A stretch of DNA of 6,401 bases from Planctomycetaceae bacterium (GTDB taxonomy: Bacteria > Planctomycetota > Planctomycetia > Pirellulales > JAEUIK01), in NCBI GenBank assembly GCA_015493185.1, contig WGDQ01000804.1:1-6401 (forward strand), read 5' to 3'. The position numbers and the translations under genes were made by a program. The notes under the pieces are model-generated. The model was not told the DNA's origin. It was given only the letters and a program-made list of their open reading frames with translations, and ran no database searches. The first letter of the stretch is position 1. Every line of letters starts with the position of its first letter. This document shows positions 1 to 4,784 of the stretch, piece by piece.

Positions 1-104
1 ATTCGAAGGCCGGGCAGAAGCCGAAGGGCTCGGGCGGCGCGTCGGAGCCGAAGAAGTCGGATGCCGAAACGCCAGAGGTCGAAGATCCGTTTGGCGACGC
101 ATAA
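1..104 (+). CDS. C-terminal tail of an unidentified protein (5' end outside window)
   Basis: Reading from base 3, an open frame runs to a TAA at 102-104 and gives the last 33 residues of a protein. The peptide is rich in Lys, Pro, Ser, Gly and Glu, looks disordered, and ends in the acidic sequence EVEDPFGDA. Third codon positions are mostly G or C, as expected for a coding frame in this GC-rich DNA. Similar DPFG-type acidic ends are, as I recall, frequent in planctomycete proteins. No domain is visible, so no function can be given. The gene converges on floA, with 97 bp between the two stop codons. It could be a chance open frame because only about 100 bases are visible. Confidence 0.55.
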   Translation, partial: SKAGQKPKGSGGASEPKKSDAETPEVEDPFGDA

Positions 105-200
105 GCCGCCCGGGGGCCGCGGGCGCACGATGGCCCCGGGCCACGCACGAGATGGCACCCGTGGAGCAGCGCGGTGCGCGGCGGGCCGGATGGATTGAAT

Positions 201-1190
201 TTAAGAGGCGGTGGCCACGTGGATGCGGCCTTCGCGGAATGCCTCGGCCATGGCGCGAGGCACTTCGGCTTCGGCCAAGAGCACGTCGGCCCGTTTTTCG
301 GCCACTTCGGCCCGCATTTCTTGCTCGCGGGCAAAGGCGAAGGCCCGCCGCTCTTCGGCCTTGGCTCGGGCCACGCGCATGTCGGCCTCGGCCTGATCGG
401 CCTGAAGGCGGGCGCCGATGTTTTCGCCCACGTCGATGTCGGCGATGTCGATTGAGACGATTTCGAAGGCCGTTTGCGAATCGAGCCCGCGGGCCAATAC
501 GGCGCGGGAGATCATGTCGGGGTTTTCCATCACTTCCAGGTGGCTGCTGGCCGAACCGATCGAGGTGATGATACCCTCGCCAACGCGGGCGATGATCGTT
601 TCTTCAGTGGCCCCGCCGATGAGTTGCGAAATGTTGGTTCGCACGGTGACTCGGGCGCGAATGCGCAGCTCGACGCCGTTTTTCGCGATGGCGCTGAGCG
701 TGGGCTTGCCCGACCGGTTGGGGTCGGGGCAGTCGATCACTTTGGGATAAACGCTGGTTTGCACGGCGTCGAGCACGTCGCGACCGGCCAGGTCGATGGC
801 CGCAGCGCGATCGAAGTCGAGGTCGATGTCGGCCCGGTGGGCGGCAATGAGCGAGCGGATAACGTGCAGCACGTTGCCGCCGGCCAGATAGTGGGCTTCG
901 AGCCGCCGCGTGGTGATCGGCGAGGCGGGGTCGTCGGCGATGCCGGCCTGAATGGCCATGATTTTGGCCGTGACGATCACCCGTGCGTTCACTTGCCGCA
1001 GGCTCATGCCGATCAGGCTGCGCAGGCTGACCTTGGCATTGGACATATAGGCCTGAAACCACAGGGGGAAGTAAAACAGGCCGATCAGGACGATGACGAC
1101 CACGAGCAGGCCGATGATGAGCGCGGCCAGCAAAACGGCCAACACCGAGCCGCCGCCTCCTTGGGCCAATGGCAGAAGCGATTGGAGCAT
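201..1190 (-). CDS. floA: FloA-type flotillin-like membrane scaffold protein
   Basis: The product is 329 residues and matches the FloA (YqfA) family, which forms flotillin-like microdomains in the bacterial membrane and influences membrane fluidity and the assembly of membrane protein complexes. Residues about 15-45 form one long hydrophobic segment with a short outside N-terminus. The SPFH-like region follows, with family hallmarks [11 protein letters not shown] (98-108), [15 protein letters not shown] (130-144), ARVGEGI (201-207) and [17 protein letters not shown] (222-238). Residues about 262-318 are an Ala/Glu/Arg-rich coiled coil ([19 protein letters not shown] and onward). The ATG at 1190 is preferred over a GTG at 1391 because it has a GGGAG site 8 bases upstream and the extra 67 residues look non-coding. 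The protein stops six residues after FREGRI, whereas Bacillus FloA, from memory, carries a further tail of roughly 25 residues; the N-terminus here is longer instead. No nfeD partner gene is next to it. Family assignment is firm; the cellular role is from the family. Confidence 0.96.
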   Translation of the reverse strand: MLQSLLPLAQGGGGSVLAVLLAALIIGLLVVVIVLIGLFYFPLWFQAYMSNAKVSLRSLIGMSLRQVNARVIVTAKIMAIQAGIADDPASPITTRRLEAHYLAGGNVLHVIRSLIAAHRADIDLDFDRAAAIDLAGRDVLDAVQTSVYPKVIDCPDPNRSGKPTLSAIAKNGVELRIRARVTVRTNISQLIGGATEETIIARVGEGIITSIGSASSHLEVMENPDMISRAVLARGLDSQTAFEIVSIDIADIDVGENIGARLQADQAEADMRVARAKAEERRAFAFAREQEMRAEVAEKRADVLLAEAEVPRAMAEAFREGRIHVATAS

Positions 1191-1198
1191 CGTTCGCA

Positions 1199-1203
1199 CT
1201 CCC
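1199..1203 (-). promoter_or_regulatory. Ribosome binding site of floA
   Basis: The minus strand reads GGGAG here, 8 bases before the ATG at 1190-1188. It decides the start: the longer open frame beginning with GTG at 1391 would add 67 Cys- and Arg-rich residues that do not fit the family. Confidence 0.75.
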
Positions 1204-1248
1204 GGTGTGTTTGTTGAAAGTGGAATGTTTTTTTCGGAGCACCGTGCG

Positions 1249-1315
1249 GAAGCGCCGCTTGAGCAAGCGCTTCGCGCCGCGGCACAACCCGTAGTGTTGC
1301 AACGCGGGCAAACAC
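1249..1315 (-). promoter_or_regulatory. Two hairpins in the region just upstream of floA
   Basis: Hairpin one has perfect 7-base arms GAAGCGC (1249-1255) and GCGCTTC (1267-1273) around an 11-base loop. Inside it a competing stem GCTTG/CAAGC (1257-1261 with 1264-1268) is also possible. Hairpin two pairs GTGTTGC (1294-1300) with GCAAACAC (1308-1315), leaving one bulged A and a 7-base loop. If the floA transcript starts upstream of about 1320, both lie in its leader, 59 to 125 bases before the start codon. Hairpins of this size also arise by chance in DNA this rich in GC, so a regulatory role is only a suggestion. Confidence 0.3.
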
Positions 1316-1690
1316 CGCACACAGATCGACGGCCTTGCGAGGTTTGTAGGCCGATGTGCTTCAAAGGCTCTGCGGTACGGTGACCGCGCACACTTGGCCC
1401 ACGCTCGGCAGCGGGGGCACGCTAAGCATAGCGGATCGGCGGCAAGCTGCAAAACTGTTTCGTTTCGGGCCGGCTGCGACAGCGCGGTGGGGCGCAGCGC
1501 GCCGCGACGCATCGGAACACGTCGTGACCGTTGTCGGCGCGTTGCGACACAGACTGCGTTGCAGTCGCTCGCGTGCAAGCCGCGGGGAAAAGAAGCCTTT
1601 TTTCTGCGGGGCGTGCGATTCGCACGGCTTAGGTGCAGTGCGATAGCGATAAGCAGCAGTGTTGGGGGCTGGCGTCATGCCATGCGCCGC

Positions 1691-1768
1691 ACACGCGCAA
1701 TGACAGGCCGATTGCCCGCGTGCGGTGATTGCTTCAGGGTGCCTTCAGCGCAATGTGCAGCACCGCAC
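1691..1768. other. Overlapping, mutually exclusive inverted repeats (possible structured RNA)
   Basis: Two stem-loops share bases 1720-1722. The first pairs ACGC plus GCAAT (1693-1701) with ATTGC (1711-1715) and GCGT (1718-1721) across a 2-base bulge and a 9-base loop; the stem extends by a further C-G pair (1692 with 1722). The second has perfect 8-base arms GTGCGGTG (1720-1727) and CACCGCAC (1761-1768), continued by ATTGC (1728-1732) with GCAAT (1750-1754) and a 6-base bulge. The heptamer GCGCAAT therefore occurs twice (1695-1701 and 1748-1754) and its partner ATTGC twice (1711-1715 and 1728-1732), which allows alternative pairings. It lies about 100 bases beyond the hydroxylase stop and about 500 bases before floA. 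No known RNA family is recognised, and the strand is undecided. Confidence 0.35.
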
Positions 1769-1804
1769 ATAGCGTGGGCGAGCAAACGAACGGTGTGGGG
1801 AGTC

Positions 1805-1850
1805 GCGCGCAAAGATGCGCGCCAGACCGATGCCCGAGATGCGGCATCGG
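1805..1850 (-). terminator. Tandem hairpins after the hydroxylase gene (possible terminator or mRNA end)
   Basis: The first hairpin begins 21 bases past the stop codon. Its perfect 8-base arms are CCGATGCC (1827-1834) and GGCATCGG (1843-1850), with an 8-base loop. A second hairpin follows, GCGCGC (1805-1810) and GCGCGC (1817-1822), with a 6-base loop. No T-tract follows on the minus strand, so this is not a classical intrinsic terminator. Position and stem quality suggest a transcript end or an exonuclease block. Confidence 0.45.
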
Positions 1851-1871
1851 GCAGAAGCCCGAGTGTGGGTT

Positions 1872-2597
1872 TCAGGCGGCGCGTCGCAGGGGTTCGGTGG
1901 GTTGATCGGCCAGCTCGATCGCCTTGCGAGCCACTTTGCGGCCGTAGGTATGGCGGGCGATGACCTGCGCCGTCAGGCGATTGACCAGCGAAGGAAGCCA
2001 GGGCATGGGCCGCAGCACATCCACAATCAGCACGGCCCGCACGTTGGCGCTGTGGTTGATCACCTCGTGGGGCCAGGAATCGTCGAACAAGACGGCCTCG
2101 CCTTCGCGCCAGGTGTAGGGTTGCCCGTTGACGACGATTTTGGGCGGATTGTCACGCGGCACCCGCAGCGCCAGGTGGTATCGCAGATAGCCCAGATACG
2201 GCCCTTCGTGCAGGGGAATGGATTTGCCCGGGTCGAGAATCGAGAAGAAGGCCTGCAACTTGTTGGGCACGCTGTCGAGCACGCGGCACGTTTCGGGGCA
2301 GCGGACGCGGTTGACCTCGGGGCGATGGCCGAGGATTTCGAGCATGAAGACGTTCCAGTTGTGGGCCGTGGTGGCCGAAATGGCCTTTTCGCCGGCGTCG
2401 ACTTCGTGATAGCGGGGCACGCGAACATTGCTCTGCATGAGCCGCTCGAATTCGTCGCGGATGACGCTGAAGTGGCGCGTGACGTGATTGAGCGCCGGAT
2501 AGGTCTCTTCGATATTGAAAAAGACGGGCCGCCGAGAACCGCCCACGTGACGGGAGAAATAACGGTTCAATACCGCTTTGAACTGATGGTAGTCCAT
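1872..2597 (-). CDS. Aspartyl/asparaginyl beta-hydroxylase-family Fe(II)/2-oxoglutarate dioxygenase
   Basis: The 241-residue product belongs to the Asp/Asn beta-hydroxylase family (PF05118), which uses Fe(II), oxygen and 2-oxoglutarate to hydroxylate a substrate. The core is IPLHEGPYLGYLRYHLAL (127-144) followed by GEAVLFDDSWPHEVINHS (166-183). His130 and His177 are the likely iron ligands (this family uses two His without the usual Asp), and Arg139 and Arg187 (NVRAVLIVD) are likely co-substrate contacts. The family includes peptide hydroxylases and lipid hydroxylases such as LpxO. The ending DVLRPMPW (193-200) and following amphipathic, basic tail recall the lipid-type members, but no N-terminal membrane segment is seen. 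The ATG at 2597 has GGAG 9 bases upstream; an in-frame ATG at 2603 is only 3 bases from it. The open frame continues upstream to 2990 but that part looks non-coding. It stands alone, with spacers of 462 bp upstream and 681 bp downstream. Family is firm; the substrate is unknown. Confidence 0.92.
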   Translation of the reverse strand: MDYHQFKAVLNRYFSRHVGGSRRPVFFNIEETYPALNHVTRHFSVIRDEFERLMQSNVRVPRYHEVDAGEKAISATTAHNWNVFMLEILGHRPEVNRVRCPETCRVLDSVPNKLQAFFSILDPGKSIPLHEGPYLGYLRYHLALRVPRDNPPKIVVNGQPYTWREGEAVLFDDSWPHEVINHSANVRAVLIVDVLRPMPWLPSLVNRLTAQVIARHTYGRKVARKAIELADQPTEPLRRAA

Positions 2598-2606
2598 GAC
2601 CATGCG

Positions 2607-2610
2607 CTCC
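2607..2610 (-). promoter_or_regulatory. Ribosome binding site of the hydroxylase gene
   Basis: The minus strand reads TGGAG, with GGAG 9 bases before the ATG at 2597-2595 and only 3 bases before another in-frame ATG at 2603-2601. The spacing favours the downstream ATG, giving a protein that begins MDYHQF. Confidence 0.6.
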
Positions 2611-2866
2611 ACGGATGGCCGGCGCGCCGCGCGGTGTGGGGGCACGATCGGAAACGCGCGAAATTGCCCAGACCGCAAACCCGGCCGCCAACGTCGGTAA
2701 AGATTCGGCTGTGGGCCGAGGCCACTTGAGCGAAAATCGGGTATTTGTGCCGAAACGCGGTATTCTGCCTGTGGCGCGGCTTCTTCGGCGTGGGGGTGGT
2801 TCGGTTTGCGTTTTTCGGCGCTTTGCAAGGGAATCGGCAAACCGTTGCCGAACAAGATGGTCGGGC

Positions 2867-2930
2867 GGGGCACCAAATGGTGCTGGGGTGTCACATGGTG
2901 CCGGGGTGTCGCATGGTGCCGGGGCGCAAA
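2867..2930. repeat. 18-bp tandem repeat, about 3.5 copies
   Basis: Three full units are seen: GGGGCACCAAATGGTGCT (2867-2884), GGGGTGTCACATGGTGCC (2885-2902) and GGGGTGTCGCATGGTGCC (2903-2920), then a partial unit beginning GGGGCGC (2921-2930). Units two and three differ at one base. The first unit contains the near-perfect palindrome GCACCA-AA-TGGTGC (2870-2883); the others have lost its left arm. The period is a multiple of three, so on the minus strand it reads as a six-residue His-His-x-x-Pro-x repeat, but the surrounding frame does not look coding. Confidence 0.8.
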
Positions 2931-2931
2931 G

Positions 2932-2976
2932 CCGGCGGCGCCAGCCCCGATTGGTGCGAGGGACCGGCGCCGCCGG
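2932..2976 (-). terminator. Strong 11-bp hairpin downstream of the SUMF1-like gene
   Basis: Perfect 11-base arms CCGGCGGCGCC (2932-2942) and GGCGCCGCCGG (2966-2976) enclose a 23-base loop that can itself pair weakly (CCC with GGG). It lies 83 bases past the stop codon of the SUMF1-like gene, where a transcript end would be expected. There is no T-tract on the minus strand after the stem, so factor-independent termination is uncertain; it may instead protect the 3' end of the mRNA. It abuts the tandem repeat with one base between. Confidence 0.45.
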
Positions 2977-3059
2977 GAAGAGAAAGCCACGCGGTGGCAG
3001 TGGCAAACGAGAAGGCGCGGATGAGTCGATGCGCGATCGTTCGATTTTTTTGCCGAGCG

Positions 3060-4049
3060 CTACGACTCGAACCGCTTTCGTACCAGGGCGAAGAGCCCGA
3101 AGCCGATGATCGTGAGCAGAATGCTGCTCGGTTCTGGAATAGCAGCGGCCACGCGGAAACCGAGCGAGTTGCTCTCGGTTATGGGAAAGTCGTTGAAGCG
3201 GGTTGTGGAGAGCAGAAAGCTCGCGCCGAACGGGAACGATCCGCCGCGGGCACCCCGTGTGATGCCGGCGATGAGCGTTTCGTTCCACTCCCACACGTTG
3301 CCGCCCTGGTCGAATGTGCCATAGGGGCTGGTCGAAGAAACGTAGGCGCCCGCATCGGTGACGTTGCCAACCGTGGAAGCGATGTTGGCCGAGTTGGTGC
3401 CGCCCGGAGGAGGCTCGGCCGTGGGCGCCGTATCGCTCGAAGTGGGATAGTCGAAGTAGTTGCCGGTGACGCCGTCGTTTTTGTGATAGGCGGCCTTGTA
3501 CCACTCGTCTTCGCTGGGCAGGAACCAGCGCGCGTCGGGATTGCGCGTGACGGAAAGGCCGTTGGTCGGCACGGCCGTTCCGCCTAGCAACGTGTAGGCG
3601 CCCGTTTCGGTATCGCCCGAGCCTTGGCCGTTGTGCAGCCAATTGGTGAAGCGCACGGCGTCGTACCAGTTGACATAGTTGACGGGCTTCTCGCCGCGGC
3701 CGGCAATGACCGAATAGGTGAAACTGCCGGGCGAGCCGCTGCGGGTGATGCCGCCAAACGGACCGGCCATGGCCGGGTTATAGAGCCCCAGCGGATCGTC
3801 GGCCGCTTTGGCATTGAGAAACTCAACGTACTGTGCGTTGGTGACTTCCTTGGCACCGATGAAGTAGTCGTAGCCGACGGCACCGAAGCCGGTGGTGTCG
3901 GCGGCGTTGCCCGCGTTGCCGACCACAACCGTGTCGATAAGAACGGCCGTAGCAGGCGCGGACGTGACCGCAACCAACAACAGAGACGAGAGGGTGACAG
4001 CGGCGCCCGCCCGCAGCAGGTGTCGTGTCGAGGTCGAGATCGGGTTCAT
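3060..4049 (-). CDS. Exported PEP-CTERM protein with a SUMF1/FGE-like domain
   Basis: The 329-residue product has three parts. Residues 1-35 are a signal peptide: basic start, hydrophobic core around 17-29, and APATA before the probable cleavage site. Residues about 38-303 are a formylglycine-generating-enzyme-like fold, with EVTNAQYVEFLN (68-79), KPVNYVNWYDAVRFTNWLHN (121-140), RWFLPSEDEWYKAAY (174-188), GGNVWEWNE (249-257), RGARGGSF (265-272) and LGFRVA (297-302). Residues 304-329 are a PEP-CTERM signal: IPEPSS, a hydrophobic span (310-323) and a basic end, RKRFES. Such tails are recognised and cut by exosortase, so the protein is probably secreted or surface-bound. The protein contains no cysteine at all, so it cannot have the copper-binding Cys pair of true sulfatase-activating FGE. 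Its function is therefore probably structural or ligand-binding, not sulfatase maturation. The ATG at 4049 is chosen for its strong GGAGGT site and because the signal peptide then begins correctly. No exosortase gene is in the window. Confidence 0.93.
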   Translation of the reverse strand: MNPISTSTRHLLRAGAAVTLSSLLLVAVTSAPATAVLIDTVVVGNAGNAADTTGFGAVGYDYFIGAKEVTNAQYVEFLNAKAADDPLGLYNPAMAGPFGGITRSGSPGSFTYSVIAGRGEKPVNYVNWYDAVRFTNWLHNGQGSGDTETGAYTLLGGTAVPTNGLSVTRNPDARWFLPSEDEWYKAAYHKNDGVTGNYFDYPTSSDTAPTAEPPPGGTNSANIASTVGNVTDAGAYVSSTSPYGTFDQGGNVWEWNETLIAGITRGARGGSFPFGASFLLSTTRFNDFPITESNSLGFRVAAAIPEPSSILLTIIGFGLFALVRKRFES

Positions 4050-4413
4050 TAGCAGTACCTCCAAAAAAAACGAACGGTGAAAAGCCGGTTTTCCGCACGC
4101 GGGAAACGCGGCGCCCCTGTCTCGCGATAGCCGCACGACCTTTTGCCATTGGTGCCAAGGCGGCCGGGCGGCGTCGATTTCTGGAACGACGTTGGTGCGT
4201 CGGCGCGGTGCCTGACGCGGATACTTGGTAGCGGCCCATGCCAGGAAGGGGGGCCAAGAGACATCGGCGGGCGGGCCGAGTGAGCATGGCAGACCGGATG
4301 AGCGGTGCAGATCGCTGGCTCAGGCGGCCCGAGGTTGCTCAGCTTGGGGCGTGCCGGTGTGCTAGCAAGCTATCTGAGATCCCTCAGATTAGGTAGGTTC
4401 TGGCCGCAAAGTC
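4050..4413. other. Spacer between the glnA terminator and the SUMF1-like gene
   Basis: No coding frame in this stretch is credible. It should contain the promoter of the SUMF1-like gene, but no clear -35/-10 pair is visible. A perfect 7-bp stem ATCTGAG-ATCC-CTCAGAT lies at 4372-4389, with a tight 4-base loop, 25 bases beyond the T-tract of the glnA terminator. It could be a backup stop or an operator-like palindrome. A weaker 5-bp stem GAAAA/TTTTC lies at 4079-4093. Confidence 0.6.
4057..4062 (-). promoter_or_regulatory. Strong ribosome binding site of the SUMF1-like gene
   Basis: The minus strand reads GGAGGT 7 bases before the ATG at 4049-4047, directly preceded by a run of eight T (4063-4070). 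This fixes the start; the frame extends a further 29 codons upstream without a plausible signal sequence. Confidence 0.85.
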
Positions 4414-4463
4414 AAACAAAAAAAACCGGACCGAAAACCCCTTGTGGGGCTCCCGGTCCGGTT
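4414..4463 (-). terminator. Intrinsic (rho-independent) terminator of the glnA transcript
   Basis: On the minus strand, AACCGGACCG (4463-4454) pairs perfectly over 10 bases with CGGTCCGGTT (4433-4424). An inner CCCC/GGGG stem (4449-4446 with 4441-4438) closes a 4-base loop. The stem is followed at once by a T-run (4423-4418), then G and three more T. This is the clearest terminator in the window. It lies 322 bases past the glnA stop codon, so the glnA mRNA would have an unusually long 3' untranslated region unless a separate small RNA starts in between. It isolates glnA from the SUMF1-like gene. Confidence 0.92.
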
Positions 4464-4784
4464 GGAGGTCTGGTTGGGGATTTTGAGGGGCCGGTGCCGA
4501 CGCTCTGGCGATCGACCGCACTGCCTAAACGGAGGTGCAGCACGGTGCCGGAGCGGCCAGCCTGGCCGCAGTTTCTGGTCTGCCGGTTGTTGGTAACCGT
4601 TCAGCCGTCTGAAGTTTCCGAAGTTGTCGGTCCTTCTCGTCGATTCCTTCGGGCCGAAGGCGGGCAAGCCGAGAAACACACGCGACCATCGAGCGTGCCG
4701 AAACGGCAAGCCGATGCCTGCGTGTCTCTGGCCGCCTGCCGAGAGCTTCTTTGCTGCTTCGTCCGGCTGAGTGGTTACGGTTTT
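4464..4784 (-). other. Structured 3' region of glnA (possible 3' UTR-derived or independent small RNA)
   Basis: These 321 bases lie between the glnA stop and its terminator. Perfect inverted repeats are seen at 4553-4569 (GCGGCCAG-C-CTGGCCGC), 4646-4660 (CCTTCGG-G-CCGAAGG) and 4584-4599 (CGGTT/AACCG, 6-base loop). A 12-bp near-perfect tandem duplication, GGTCCGGTTGGA then GGTCTGGTTGGG (4455-4478), copies the outer arm of the terminator. A minus-strand open frame (4709-4389) runs straight through the terminator and has no domain, so I do not call it a gene. No known RNA family (RNase P, tmRNA, 6S, SRP) is recognised. A non-coding RNA here is inference. Confidence 0.4.

Larger units (their letters stand above)
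1191..1804. other. Long non-coding spacer upstream of floA
   Basis: Together with the hairpins beside the hydroxylase gene this makes a 681-bp gap between two minus-strand genes. Open frames on both strands are Arg-, Ala- and Cys-rich with no recognisable domain, so I treat them as chance frames of GC-rich DNA. The stretch must hold the floA promoter, but I cannot pick a convincing -35/-10 pair. It holds several inverted repeats, described separately, plus a perfect 6-bp hairpin CGTGCG-ATT-CGCACG at 1612-1626. A run of seven T (seven A on the minus strand) lies at 1228-1234, about 40 bases before the floA start. Confidence 0.7.
2598..3059. other. Non-coding spacer with a tandem repeat and a large hairpin
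   Basis: This 462-bp gap separates the SUMF1-like gene from the hydroxylase. It contains an 18-bp tandem repeat and a strong inverted repeat, listed separately. The frame of the hydroxylase stays open through most of it (up to 2990), but the predicted peptide is Arg/Pro/His-rich, contains the repeat as His-His-x-x-Pro units, and shows no domain. I find no convincing promoter motif, although the hydroxylase promoter should lie here. Confidence 0.65.

Noticed and set aside
113..137. Possible bidirectional terminator GGGGCC/GGCCCC between the partial gene and floA
   Set aside because: The stem is only 6 bp of pure G and C with a 13-base loop and no T-tract on either side, so chance is likely in this sequence.
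1394..1963. Plus-strand open frame of 189 codons between floA and the hydroxylase
   Set aside because: The peptide is Arg-, Ala- and Cys-rich with no domain, it runs into the 3' end of the hydroxylase gene, and long open frames are expected by chance at this GC content.
1815..2729. Plus-strand open frame of 304 codons
   Set aside because: It is the antisense shadow of the hydroxylase gene, which has clear family motifs on the minus strand.
3030..3053. ATCG/CGAT stem followed by seven T on the plus strand as a terminator
   Set aside because: The stem is only 4 bp and there is no plus-strand gene that would end here.
3060..3085. T-arm-like word GGTTCGAGTC, suggesting a tRNA on the minus strand
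   Set aside because: It is the last codons of the SUMF1-like gene; the flanking bases do not form a T stem and no acceptor or anticodon arm can be drawn.
2152..3642. Minus-strand open frame of 496 codons overlapping two genes
   Set aside because: It is an out-of-frame shadow spanning the SUMF1-like and hydroxylase genes and its peptide is Arg/Pro-rich without a domain.
4389..4709. Minus-strand open frame of 106 codons downstream of glnA
   Set aside because: It reads through the full intrinsic terminator, has no good ribosome site that I can see, and shows no recognisable domain.
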